Of a stretch of DNA of 64,000 bases, positions 10,501 to 18,588 are shown in pieces. Within the stretch, counting starts at the first letter, position 1. The number at the start of each line of letters is the position of its first letter. The position numbers and the translations under genes are program-made. Source of the stretch: Paenibacillus_E sp964253085 (lineage in GTDB: Bacteria; Bacillota; Bacilli; Paenibacillales; NBRC-103111); assembly GCF_964253085.1 (NCBI RefSeq), contig NZ_CAXUQH020000001.1:6324001-6388000 (forward strand), in the 5' to 3' direction. The notes beneath the pieces were generated by a model, which saw only the letters and a list, made by a program, of their open reading frames with translations, did not search any database and had not been told where the DNA came from.

Positions 10501-11935
10501 TCAGCTCGTCTTTATCTTTCTCACGTGCTTGCACAATGGATCTATGTTCAATTAGCTGTTTGTTTAATAGCTCTAGTTCACTTGAAAGCTCATTCAGAAC
10601 CGTTTCCTCTAGGTTCAACCTATTCTGATGAGCAGCTACTTCCTGACTGAGTTTCTCTTCTTCAGCTTGCCATTCCTGTTCCATCTTGCTGTAAATACTG
10701 CGAATTTGCCCGCCATTCTGGATCCATGCTTTCCGCAAAACATCCTCTTCTTGGGTATTACCGAATTGTGCAAGTTCGCGCTGCACATAGTTCATGCGCT
10801 CCTCGGCAGAGGTCCACTGCTGCCTGTAATCGGCCAAACGCAAAGAATAATAGCTCTCTTTAGCACTCCGTACAAGCTTTTCTTTAAACTCAACGTCCTC
10901 CTCAACCAATCTGAGTTTTGTTTCCAACACGGATTGTTCCTGCTTTTGCTTCGCAATATGAAGCGATTCCTTCTTCCGTGCCAATCCCAGCAATTGCTGG
11001 TCACATGCTGACATCATCTGATGCCACTGCGAGAGCTTGGTAGTTTCCTCATTTTTCTGTTCATTCACGAGCAACCAATAAGCCTTCGTTTCAGCTTGAG
11101 CGGCTTCATACGCCATCTGCTTCGTATCCATATTGGCAAAACGAAGAACATACTGGTCCAATTCAACGAGAATTTTTTTATTTTCTTCGATTTTTTCTTT
11201 TAATTCTTTATATTTTTTGAAGCTGTCCCTGTGCATTTCAAAATTATTCGCGAATTCGCCTTGTTCGTATCCAGCCATGGCATCTTCAACCGTCGGGATC
11301 AACAAGCGATCAAACAACTGGCTCATCGTTTTACATTCATCAAAAAAGCTTTCCACACCGCCCTCTGAGCTATTGATCTTCGCGATACGTTCCCATTCTG
11401 AGGCAATAATGTGGTAATCATTTTCCAATATTTTTTTGTATTCTTTCATCGTGGGAGGCAGTTTCGCGTTCATTCTTTTTAACGTCATCTGGTGGTAATA
11501 ATCATGAATTTCGCCTCTATCTGCTGCTCGAAGATGGCCGGCGCTTTCCTTAACAAAAGGAATCCGATCAATGGCATCCGGATCAAGCACCGGATAGTCA
11601 TAGACATACCGATACGAATCAATTCCTGTTGCTGTCAAAAATAAACTGATGCATGTCACTACATATCGCCGAGGCCGTTCGCTTAAAATCCACTCGATCG
11701 CAATATGCGCAGGACCATTTTCGAGACTTAAGGTGTCTTTTATTTTACGTCCGGCAAGCTCCTCATGCGGTAGGATGGCTTGAATGGCAGACTGGATGAA
11801 AACTGTCTTGCCTCCTCCATTTTCCAGCAGGATCGCACCGTTATGCCCATCGAAATGAAATAATTCGTCGTTGTAGCGCTTGTTTCCGTCCTCATAGACC
11901 ACATTCGTAAAACGTATTTTAGAGATCGCTGGCAT
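7505..11935 (-). CDS. jetC: Wadjet SMC-like ATPase JetC
   Basis: 1476 aa. This is the motor of the Wadjet plasmid-restriction complex, related to MukB/SMC; in characterised systems it extrudes DNA loops and directs JetD to cut closed circular DNA. Seen here: Walker A LLENGGGKT (about 37-44), two very long coiled-coil arms, a central globular region (about 570-760), ABC signature SGGEK (1344-1348), Walker B VILDNPFG (Asp1383) and the switch His in LTAH (1415). The position after the Walker B Asp, usually the catalytic Glu in ABC ATPases, is Asn1384. Start: the ATG at 11935 follows GGGGGAGGG and overlaps jetB by 17 nt; the longer frame to 12028 is unsupported. It is the last gene of the operon jetDABC. 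Confidence 0.9.
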   Translation of the reverse strand: MPAISKIRFTNVVYEDGNKRYNDELFHFDGHNGAILLENGGGKTVFIQSAIQAILPHEELAGRKIKDTLSLENGPAHIAIEWILSERPRRYVVTCISLFLTATGIDSYRYVYDYPVLDPDAIDRIPFVKESAGHLRAADRGEIHDYYHQMTLKRMNAKLPPTMKEYKKILENDYHIIASEWERIAKINSSEGGVESFFDECKTMSQLFDRLLIPTVEDAMAGYEQGEFANNFEMHRDSFKKYKELKEKIEENKKILVELDQYVLRFANMDTKQMAYEAAQAETKAYWLLVNEQKNEETTKLSQWHQMMSACDQQLLGLARKKESLHIAKQKQEQSVLETKLRLVEEDVEFKEKLVRSAKESYYSLRLADYRQQWTSAEERMNYVQRELAQFGNTQEEDVLRKAWIQNGGQIRSIYSKMEQEWQAEEEKLSQEVAAHQNRLNLEETVLNELSSELELLNKQLIEHRSIVQAREKDKDELRVNVLANPAVESMEGSMTEWIQRYQKLDEGNVQLVQKNKDLAFGKKESESQLVGVSESLKIAYVERASAEHNLEAFKKVHQSMLEEIASYKSSWGRLSSVYEKQSSIEERLREDTEKLLLEKEAYLLKERLAFRYIDDYSAQPTFFADVYVAGLVDKWRNQFALLETGIQYLQSLKLTERAMTHPLWSVTLITTEGEVGLVTSKLRQYAEDMQFPIQVISSREAACLANSDTPVAAEHSAWVEPQHWRDNVEDMEFINWKHTISQKGEEVRAARKEKESDLQRTSDLQAAFGRFLLVYPLEVVQEMERRVGITRDSVRELEGQEEAIKKSISQVEQTIQQHNAVLDEQKVEMVQLQQWIEKGQKYIALGKEIVTLNVAIDQLIEQSDDQQNKLESRRRSMEQVKLQCDVVKSRMGVVKTEKASLQSQDLYIELGDVQPIEANHSLDWLKTERKDLHLKLNHISQGRQQLETELSHAKASRITLERDMSKLRLEQADLNLNEELAFSVTGEDQMSQLLSELKEHESRLARDKEEFVRVEKRFDELTTRIKLLIEQYRGTHAEERPFTFTESLSVVDAQVQSEDARLQQQKLGLQQQHTQIQAQLSKIGEVIDYLNQYKILHGFENPLIQAAIITQEQKAEFPNDRMKSVRKSVTSLTALMKELEAEESSVKKARLHFIDFCRKQIKDVKMRDMAEQGVEKKDNYQELTQFQQKMHSRIERVNHVAEETMRTHNQQLEQYIIHVHSHLKLIASELRDIPNKTRVKVEDQWKFIYSFLIPEWDELEAKDHLRKHLEWILSELEKGHYRDDNDQEVKSTVRKEIEKWLDTKQLLQIVLQEKVMKVSCRKVTNENNVTKASFSWEQSNNWSGGEKWSKNMTLFLGLLNYVAEKRQHIQANMKRHRTVILDNPFGKASSDHVLSPVFFIAEQLGFQIIALTAHAEGKFLKDYFPVVFSCRLRQAANGNKLVMTKEKEINQAYFRDHAPIALERIGDVTQMELFI

Positions 11936-12680
11936 GTTCGCTTCCCTCCCCCTCAAACGTATCGTTTTGATATAAAAACTCCAAAATGCCGCGGTTATAT
12001 TCCAACTCCATAAAATAGCGCTGCACAACCACTTTGGCCTTTTCGGTCAACGTAATTTCCTGATTACCAATGTCAGTCACCAGTTCTTGCGTGATGAGAA
12101 ACTTACGGACAGAATCCATAAAGCTGACCCTGCTGATCGTATTCCCACTTTGCCTTGCAGCCGTCTCCTTGATATCGTCCATGGCATCCCATTTTTCAAT
12201 CAAAGATATCCAGTTATAGGAGAACTCCTTCTCCATCTCTTTTAATTCCGCTTCCGGATGTGTCTTCAATAAGGCAATTCGCTCATTCACAAGCGCTGTC
12301 CACTCTTCGATCCCGATAAAACTTCTCGTTGGCTCCATCGTTTGGTAGCTATCATAGAAGGCGCCAATGAGCACAATAATGCTGACATACATCAGATAAA
12401 GATCCGCGTTCACGGCGTTCGCGCGTAGATAAGTTCGTTTAATCACTTCGTTATTCATATGAAAAGGCGATAGCCGTGTCTCCGGAATCATATACAACTG
12501 TTCGCCGGCAATGATCGTTACGCAATCGACTTCTCGCGCGAATTGATCCACAAGACCGCGTATCACATCATCCGCCATGTATTCTTGGAGCCACTCTTTC
12601 CCTACCTCGTTATCACGAGCGAGCAAGGTATAGATTCGAAAAGCTTTCATTACTGTTCCATTTTCAAGTCCGATTGTCAT
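11919..12680 (-). CDS. jetB: Wadjet kleisin-associated subunit JetB (MukE-like, DUF6063-type)
   Basis: 253 aa, mostly alpha-helical and acidic, without membrane segments. By position between jetA and jetC, and by size, it is the KITE/MukE-like subunit that dimerises and binds the kleisin JetA. I believe the matching Pfam family for this Wadjet type is DUF6063, but this was not searched. The ATG at 12680 follows GTGGGGAGAACAGG and overlaps the end of jetA by 17 nt, which points to translational coupling. It also overlaps jetC by 17 nt. Confidence 0.8.
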   Translation of the reverse strand: MTIGLENGTVMKAFRIYTLLARDNEVGKEWLQEYMADDVIRGLVDQFAREVDCVTIIAGEQLYMIPETRLSPFHMNNEVIKRTYLRANAVNADLYLMYVSIIVLIGAFYDSYQTMEPTRSFIGIEEWTALVNERIALLKTHPEAELKEMEKEFSYNWISLIEKWDAMDDIKETAARQSGNTISRVSFMDSVRKFLITQELVTDIGNQEITLTEKAKVVVQRYFMELEYNRGILEFLYQNDTFEGEGSEHASDL

Positions 12681-14190
12681 CCTGTTCTCCCCACGAAATC
12701 AACATATTCTGTATGCTAAACCTATCATTCACTTGAATGATTTCCTTTTGTTCAATAACGACCAAACAGCGATTCCCCAGAAGTGCATACATATCTTCCA
12801 GTAACGTTCCCTGCTCTTCATTTTGCTGTTTATCCTGATCCAACGCCCGAAGGGGGCTTCTTTGATGCAGAAAAATCCAAAAATCATAGAAAGCTCTCTC
12901 GCCCAGCAATCTTGCACTTTCTCTCTCTTCGAACCGTTGGATAAAAGATTTCAACTCGACGCAGCCCTGCTCTTCCATCAATTGCAAAAGCTGCTCCATC
13001 AGAAGTTTGTACAACTTTTTCTGCATCGTCTGGTACCGGTATTCTTCGCTGTCTCCACCAATTTCCAGAAACGTATCATCCCGCTCCTGTCCGCTGCTGT
13101 CTTCCAGCAAGTTTTGCTCGGCCCACACCGTCAAAAGCGACCACATCTTGGTCTCCTGAACCGGTAAGAACGGGGCTATCACACCTTTCATCGTCTCCGG
13201 AGGCAGTGGCGTACTAAAGATAAGAGATGCAATATCCTGATCGAAATTAAAGGAATCGAGTCCCGTATAATACAAGGATTCTTGCGCTGCACCTAAGGCA
13301 TGTGATTTCAACACCATACTCTGATGGAAAAGAACGGAATGCTCGCCATGTACCTTCTCCAGCTCATTGGATATCCGTAAAATTAACTCATAAGGTCGTT
13401 GATCCACCTGTCTAACGGTCTGTGCCTGAACGCGATCCTTGGTCTCTTTCACGAATTGTCGTAATTCCTCAAACTCCTCATTCTCCATTTGCAATCGCAA
13501 ATATATATCTTCTAGCAGACCTTTATATCGTCCAAATGTTTCTTCCGACACAATATTTCTTTTCAGCTCATGTTCCAGCTTGACCATCCGCTCCTGTAGT
13601 GCTTCCACGTCGATCCGCATTTCATTAATTTGCCGCAGGGCGCCTTCGAACTCGCCCTTCTCCAACTGTTTGCGCAATACTAACTGATGAATTGACAATT
13701 GGAATTCGGTATAGAATTCCTTGGTCGCAAAAATAAGCTCCAATCCATCCTCGTCGAGCGTGTAGTACTGCGTATTCGTTTTTAAGTCGAAGGCATTCGC
13801 TTTCAGAATCGATATATAAATATGCTCCGCCACCCCAGATTCCCAGTTCATAAACGTGAAATCCCGTTTTTTCCCTGTCGTTGGGCGAAACACTTGCGTG
13901 ATCTGCCTAGCTAAGTCCTCAAATCCAGCTTCATCCAAATCAATGAAGATCCCCGTCACTTTCAAAAGAAACTCGGCTAAGTCCTTGACGCCAGCCTTGT
14001 TATTTCGCATCAACTTCTGCTCGAAGAAGTACAGCAGCGTTAACAACCCAAGTTCCATGAAATCAATCGGTTTATTTTGTCGATCTGTTTGCCGCTTTCT
14101 CTGAAGCTCATAAAGCGGATCAAAAAGTGCCAGCTTGGTCATACGTTCCCGAAACCCGGAAATCACTTGACCAATTTCTACGTAGTCCAT
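12664..14190 (-). CDS. jetA: Wadjet kleisin subunit JetA (MukF-like)
   Basis: 508 aa. An N-terminal winged-helix-like region is followed by long helices (about 190-290, charged coiled coil) and a C-terminal globular part, matching the kleisin role that bridges the JetC heads. The N-terminal pattern (ALFDPLYELQR followed by DFMELGLLTLLYFFEQKLM) agrees with my recollection of the JetA/DUF5716 family of type III Wadjet. The start was set at ATG 14190, with TTTGGAGG 9 nt upstream, rather than the longer frame to 14268. It overlaps the end of jetD by 13 nt and jetB by 17 nt, so the four genes form one tightly coupled operon. Confidence 0.85.
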   Translation of the reverse strand: MDYVEIGQVISGFRERMTKLALFDPLYELQRKRQTDRQNKPIDFMELGLLTLLYFFEQKLMRNNKAGVKDLAEFLLKVTGIFIDLDEAGFEDLARQITQVFRPTTGKKRDFTFMNWESGVAEHIYISILKANAFDLKTNTQYYTLDEDGLELIFATKEFYTEFQLSIHQLVLRKQLEKGEFEGALRQINEMRIDVEALQERMVKLEHELKRNIVSEETFGRYKGLLEDIYLRLQMENEEFEELRQFVKETKDRVQAQTVRQVDQRPYELILRISNELEKVHGEHSVLFHQSMVLKSHALGAAQESLYYTGLDSFNFDQDIASLIFSTPLPPETMKGVIAPFLPVQETKMWSLLTVWAEQNLLEDSSGQERDDTFLEIGGDSEEYRYQTMQKKLYKLLMEQLLQLMEEQGCVELKSFIQRFEERESARLLGERAFYDFWIFLHQRSPLRALDQDKQQNEEQGTLLEDMYALLGNRCLVVIEQKEIIQVNDRFSIQNMLISWGEQDDNRT

Positions 14191-15224
14191 GCTGTGTGCC
14201 TCCAAATCCTGCAAAGCTCGTGTGTTGGTACTATTTCTTGAGGAAAATAACCGCCCTCTGCTAAACAAAGGTTAATTAATTTGTGTTCCTCCTCCGTAAA
14301 ATGAGACAGAAAATCTTGCAGAGCCTGCTCATTGCCACGTTGGTTCTCTTTCCCATAAGCAAACTCTCGGCTCAAACATGCTCTGTAAAAGGGAAGTGCC
14401 AGACAAGCCGGTTTGCCAAAAAGGGCAAGCACCCTCTCATTGAATAGATGCCATATGGAAATTCCTTCTCTATCGATATCGCCAAAATAGTAGAATTCAT
14501 GCGCAGCTTCCTTAAGCGGAAGCTGCATAGACAGCATCTCGATACTTTTCGTTACACGATATCCGCCACCAAAAATTAAGGTAGTGAACGGAACATCCGG
14601 CAACGCCTGAAGTAGTGCTTGATAGGTTGTTTTATTTTCAACGATCAGATGCTTATGTACTGCTTTAGTTAAGCTATATGGATTCACAGCAAACATCAAG
14701 GGATCTTCCACGGGAATAATAAGAAACTTGTCCCACAAACCGATTCGCATCAGCAACTCTTTCCCTTGCTTCTCTGTTATCCATTTCTCATCTGCGACCA
14801 GCTCAAAACTTCTTTCCGGTGCTGGTACTGGGATGCTCGGAAACATCTCCCTCTTTAAATAGGCATCGATCCGTTCAATAAAGGGCCTGTCTTGCTCCCA
14901 AATCCCAGCTCCTGAAGAATAATAGCTATCCAGTTGAATAGAAGGATGTAGAAGCAATCTGGCCTGGTGGATATCCTTATGTGTATCTTCCTTTAAACGA
15001 TTCTTCTGCACTCTATATTGATAAGCAAGGGATGGTAGTTTACCCGTTCTCCCTTTGCTCTGAACCATCTCTATTAGTTCCTCAGCTTCAAGCTCCAGTA
15101 CAGACTGCGAGAATTGTTCATAGGTACATGGCTGACCTAGAAAAAGGCGTTCTAAATCATGAAGAGAAACTGTGGCTTTCTTTACTGATTGTAAGTACGT
15201 GCGTATCTGATTGCTGGGGTCCAT
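14178..15224 (-). CDS. jetD: Wadjet Toprim nuclease JetD
   Basis: 348 aa. This is the DNA-cleaving subunit, related to topoisomerase VI-A/Spo11, with a Toprim fold. Visible metal-binding motifs are the first acidic residue in HLIVENKTTY (Glu196) and the Asp-x-Asp pair in YYFGDIDREG (Asp249, Asp251). The N-terminal part (about 1-150) resembles winged-helix DNA-binding arms. In Wadjet complexes the dimeric JetD nicks or cuts circular DNA after loop extrusion by JetABC. It is the first gene of this operon, whereas type I systems usually carry it last. The ATG is preceded by TAGGAG at 10-nt spacing. Confidence 0.88.
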   Translation of the reverse strand: MDPSNQIRTYLQSVKKATVSLHDLERLFLGQPCTYEQFSQSVLELEAEELIEMVQSKGRTGKLPSLAYQYRVQKNRLKEDTHKDIHQARLLLHPSIQLDSYYSSGAGIWEQDRPFIERIDAYLKREMFPSIPVPAPERSFELVADEKWITEKQGKELLMRIGLWDKFLIIPVEDPLMFAVNPYSLTKAVHKHLIVENKTTYQALLQALPDVPFTTLIFGGGYRVTKSIEMLSMQLPLKEAAHEFYYFGDIDREGISIWHLFNERVLALFGKPACLALPFYRACLSREFAYGKENQRGNEQALQDFLSHFTEEEHKLINLCLAEGGYFPQEIVPTHELCRIWRHTAWTT

Positions 15225-15258
15225 TATATCATTACTCCTACTTGAGTGAGATTGTTCT

Positions 15259-15267
15259 ATTATATCA
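15259..15267 (-). promoter_or_regulatory. Extended -10 promoter of the jet operon
   Basis: On the minus strand the sequence TGATATAAT is a perfect extended -10 box (TGnTATAAT), 35 nt before the jetD start. No strong -35 was found at ideal spacing, which is usual for extended -10 promoters. Confidence 0.55.
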
Positions 15268-15446
15268 GAAATTAACTTCTAAACAGTTCAACTAAGGTTA
15301 CTGAAAATATTACCTTCTTTTTTAGATAAATTCCCACAGCAATTCACCACATATCCCCCGCACACTTGAATATATTTAATAACAAGCTTTATTTCCCTAT
15401 GTCTGATTAGCGTTCTGCTTATCATAAACGCCAAGGAGGTGTCCCC

Positions 15447-16604
15447 ATGACAGAGCCCTTATTTATCGTTTCCAAAGAGGATTGGTCACTCCACCGCAAA
15501 GGATACCAAGATCAAACCAGACATCAAGAGAAGGTCAAAGATGCCATTAAACAGAACCTTCCTGATCTCGTTACAGACGAAAGCATTGTCATGTCCAATG
15601 GAAAACAAGTCGTGAAGGTACCGATAAAAAGCTTAGACGAATACCGTTTCCGCTACAACTTCAACAAAGGCAAGCATGTCGGTCAAGGCGACGGCGATTC
15701 GCAGGTAGGCGATGTACTGGGAACAGACCCGCAGCCTGCACAAGGTCCAGGTAAAGGCGAAGGCGCGGGCGATCAAGCCGGCGATGATTATTACGAAGCC
15801 GAAGTGAGTATGGAAGAGCTGCAAGCGATGCTATTCTCCGAGCTCGAGCTGCCGAATTTGCAGCAAAAAGAGAAGCGGAACATGACATCCACCGAAGTTA
15901 TTTTCAACGATATTCGTAAAAAAGGGATCATGTCCAACATCGACAAGAAACGGACGATCCTCGAAAATATGCGCCGCAATTCGCGAGGCAGCTCACCGGG
16001 TATTCATCATATCTCACCAGATGATCTGCGTTTCAAAACATGGGAGGAAATCGAGAAACCGCATTCGAATGCGCTTATTATTGCCATGATGGATACCTCT
16101 GGTTCCATGGGCTCCTTTGAGAAGTACATAGCCCGCAGCTTCTTCTTCTGGATGACCCGCTTCTTGCGCACGAAATATGAGAACGTTGAAATCGTGTTTA
16201 TCGCCCATCATACCGAGGCTAAAGAGGTTACAGAAGAAGAGTTTTTCACGAAAGGCGAGAGCGGGGGCACGATCTGTTCTTCGGCCTATCAAACGGCGAT
16301 TGATATTATTGATAAAAGATACCCTCCTTCTCAGTTCAACATTTATCCATTCCATTTCTCGGACGGCGATAATTTAACCTCCGATAACGAGCGATGCGTA
16401 AAGCTGATCACACAATTAATGGAGCGCTCAAACATGTTTGGCTACGGGGAAGTGAATCAATATAACCGCAGCTCTACGCTGATGTCCGCTTTCCGCCATA
16501 TTAACAATCCGAAATTCCTGCATTACGTCATCCGTGAAAAAGGTGAAGTGTACAAAGCGTTAAAAACCTTTTTTACCAAAAAGGAAGGAGTGCCTGCACA
16601 GTGA
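15447..16604 (+). CDS. yhbH: Sporulation protein YhbH (DUF444 family)
   Basis: 385 aa. The DUF444/YhbH family includes B. subtilis YhbH and E. coli YeaH, which act with the PrkA/YeaG kinase. Residues 80-115 are a Gly/Asp/Gln-rich low-complexity linker. The second half is von-Willebrand-factor-A-like, with MIDAS motif DTSGSMGS (Asp216). The ATG follows AAGGAGGTG. Its stop overlaps the GTG of spoVR (GTGA), so the two are translationally coupled. In B. subtilis yhbH follows prkA; here no prkA is next to it. Expression in the mother cell during sporulation is expected from relatives, but no clear sigma-E promoter was identified. Confidence 0.92.
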   Translation: MTEPLFIVSKEDWSLHRKGYQDQTRHQEKVKDAIKQNLPDLVTDESIVMSNGKQVVKVPIKSLDEYRFRYNFNKGKHVGQGDGDSQVGDVLGTDPQPAQGPGKGEGAGDQAGDDYYEAEVSMEELQAMLFSELELPNLQQKEKRNMTSTEVIFNDIRKKGIMSNIDKKRTILENMRRNSRGSSPGIHHISPDDLRFKTWEEIEKPHSNALIIAMMDTSGSMGSFEKYIARSFFFWMTRFLRTKYENVEIVFIAHHTEAKEVTEEEFFTKGESGGTICSSAYQTAIDIIDKRYPPSQFNIYPFHFSDGDNLTSDNERCVKLITQLMERSNMFGYGEVNQYNRSSTLMSAFRHINNPKFLHYVIREKGEVYKALKTFFTKKEGVPAQ

Positions 16605-18034
16605 GTAAATCCGAAATCCAAAAGCTAGAATATGCCATTGATGAAATTACGGAGATCGCGAAAGGCTTTGGGCTCGACTTCTTTCCCATGCGGTACGAAA
16701 TCTGTCCGGCAGAAATTATTTACACCTTCGGTGCCTACGGGATGCCGACGCGCTATAGCCACTGGAGCTTCGGTAAAAATTTCCATCGCATGAAAACGCA
16801 GTACGATTTTGGACTTAGTAAAATTTACGAATTGGTCATCAATTCGGACCCGTGCTACGCCTTCCTTTTAGACGGAAATTCGCTGATTCAAAATAAACTG
16901 ATCGTCGCGCACGTGCTTGCCCACTGCGACTTTTTCAAAAATAACGCACGCTTCTCCAAAACGAATCGCAATATGGTCGAGAGCATGTCCGCTACCGCTG
17001 AACGCATTCGCCAATATGAAATCGAGCATGGGATCGATGAGGTTGAACAATTCATTGATGCCGTGCTTGCTATACAAGAGCACATTGACCCTGTATTAAC
17101 GCTAACTTATGGCCAAACTCGCAAACGCCAAGAAAATAACAAAGCAGCTACACCAGCGGTACGCTCGGAAGCCACCTACGGGTATGAAGATTTATGGGAC
17201 TTAGATAGCCGAAACAAGGCTGCTGACTCCTTGGATAAAGAAGATACGAAACGTTTTCCACCGAAGCCTGAAAAGGACCTTCTTCTATTTATCGAAGAAA
17301 ATGCGCCTTACATGGAAGAATGGCAACGGGATATCCTGACCATGCTGCGCGATGAAATGCTCTACTTCTGGCCGCAGCTTGAGACCAAAATCATGAACGA
17401 AGGCTGGGCTTCGTACTGGCATCAACACATCCTGCGCGAATTGGATTTGACCGAGGAAGAAACGATCGAGTACTCCAAGCTGAACTCCTCCGTCGTCGTT
17501 CCCTCTCGCCATTCTTTGAATCCTTATTATCTGGGCGTCAAAATATTTGAGGACATTGAAAAGCACTGGGATGCGCCGACGGAAGAAGAAATCCGCAGAT
17601 TCGGACGGAAGCCTGGGCAAGGCAGGAAAAAGATATTCGAAGTTCGCGAATACGAGTCTGATACCTCGTTTATCCGCAACTATTTGAATAAACCACTGGT
17701 TGAAGAGTTAGATCTGTACGTGTTTGAGAAGAAAGGACCCGAGTGGAAAATCACAGACAAAACGTGGGAAAATACGCGAGATCAGCTCATTTACTCCAGA
17801 GTGAATGGTGGTTTCCCTTACATCGTGGTGGAAGATGGCGACTATCAGCGCAACGGGGAGTTGTATCTAAAGCATGCTTTTGAAGGCGTGGAGCTGGATC
17901 TGAAGTATGTGGAGCGGACACTGCCGTATATTTATAAACTGTGGGGTAAGACCATTCATATGCATACGATGGTCGAGGATAAGCCGGTGTTGTTTAGTTT
18001 TGATGGGAAGAAGCATCATCGACGGTTTTTGTAA
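16601..18034 (+). CDS. spoVR: Stage V sporulation protein R (SpoVR)
   Basis: 477 aa, the full length of the family. SpoVR is needed for spore cortex formation in B. subtilis; its biochemistry is unknown. The conserved NEGWASYWHQHIL region (about 266-278) with its His and Trp residues and the C-terminal MHTMVEDKPVLFSFDGKKH block identify it. The start is GTG at 16601, with AAGGAAGGAG 10 nt upstream inside yhbH, and there is a 4-nt overlap with yhbH. A strong terminator follows. The yhbH-spoVR pairing matches the known co-occurrence of YeaG/YeaH/YcgB-type proteins in other bacteria. Confidence 0.95.
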   Translation: MSKSEIQKLEYAIDEITEIAKGFGLDFFPMRYEICPAEIIYTFGAYGMPTRYSHWSFGKNFHRMKTQYDFGLSKIYELVINSDPCYAFLLDGNSLIQNKLIVAHVLAHCDFFKNNARFSKTNRNMVESMSATAERIRQYEIEHGIDEVEQFIDAVLAIQEHIDPVLTLTYGQTRKRQENNKAATPAVRSEATYGYEDLWDLDSRNKAADSLDKEDTKRFPPKPEKDLLLFIEENAPYMEEWQRDILTMLRDEMLYFWPQLETKIMNEGWASYWHQHILRELDLTEEETIEYSKLNSSVVVPSRHSLNPYYLGVKIFEDIEKHWDAPTEEEIRRFGRKPGQGRKKIFEVREYESDTSFIRNYLNKPLVEELDLYVFEKKGPEWKITDKTWENTRDQLIYSRVNGGFPYIVVEDGDYQRNGELYLKHAFEGVELDLKYVERTLPYIYKLWGKTIHMHTMVEDKPVLFSFDGKKHHRRFL

Positions 18035-18037
18035 GAG

Positions 18038-18067
18038 AAAGCCCAACCCTTGAAGGGTTGGGCTTTT
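18038..18067 (+). terminator. Terminator after spoVR
   Basis: A 13-bp perfect stem (AAAGCCCAACCCT with its complement at 54-66) with a 3-nt loop ends in TTTT. It starts just after the spoVR stop. The flanking A-run also allows termination from the minus strand. Confidence 0.85.
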
Positions 18068-18077
18068 GGGTGTGCAT

Positions 18078-18420
18078 TTATTCTAAATTAAATAACTTAT
18101 CTAACGGCACCTGTAAATCTTTGAATATGAAAGACTGGATCGTATTTTGTTCCGGTTCCGTATACAGTTGACGAACCTGGTAGCTGCCATCCTGCAGCGA
18201 ATATACGTGAACCGTTCGGTTCCCTGGATCGACAATCCAATACTCCTGTACCCCATATTTCTGATATAAATTAAACTTCTCATTAAAGTCTTTCAATGCG
18301 GTAGAAGGGGATAGACCTTCAATGATTATTGTTGGAGCACCCTGACAGCCACTTTTTGAAATTTACTCCTTCGAGCAAACCACTGAGAGATCAGGTTGGG
18401 CCTCCTTCTGATTTTACTTT
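18078..18420 (-). pseudogene. Uma2-family (DUF820) endonuclease remnant
   Basis: An intact 72-codon stretch (18078-18296) is the C-terminal part of an Uma2 protein (YGVQEYWIVDPGNRTVHVY). The same frame continues upstream with hallmark motifs QPDLSVVCSKE, a TAA stop (18363-18365), ISKSGCQGAP and IIIEGLSPSTALKDF. In relatives the stop position is usually Lys, so a single AAA to TAA change explains it. A second in-frame TAA lies at 18414-18416, and the N-terminal part is not recoverable in one frame. It is therefore a decayed member of a restriction-endonuclease-like family that is often multicopy in such genomes. Confidence 0.75.
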
Positions 18421-18588
18421 GACATTTACTAATTGTAGCACGATCAAGTAAGTCGTTGCCAACTTTTACACCCGCGGCTCCCTTATAAGTGAGCAATTGC
18501 CAATAGATGTTATATCCATGTATAAACCAACGAACTATGACTAACATTAACGAAGTTACATTACCTCAATTCCAAAGGAGACTTCGTT

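Noticed and set aside
7505..11935. Calling jetC an SbcC or RecN repair ATPase
   Set aside because: Overlap with JetA, JetB and JetD homologues and the MukB-like layout fit Wadjet far better than a repair complex.
15370..15420. Sigma-E promoter before yhbH
   Set aside because: A/T-rich sequence with a GAATATATT-like box, but no matching CATACAMT -10 at proper spacing.
16014..16355. A 113-codon frame antisense to yhbH
   Set aside because: It is a shadow of a clearly conserved gene and lacks translation signals.
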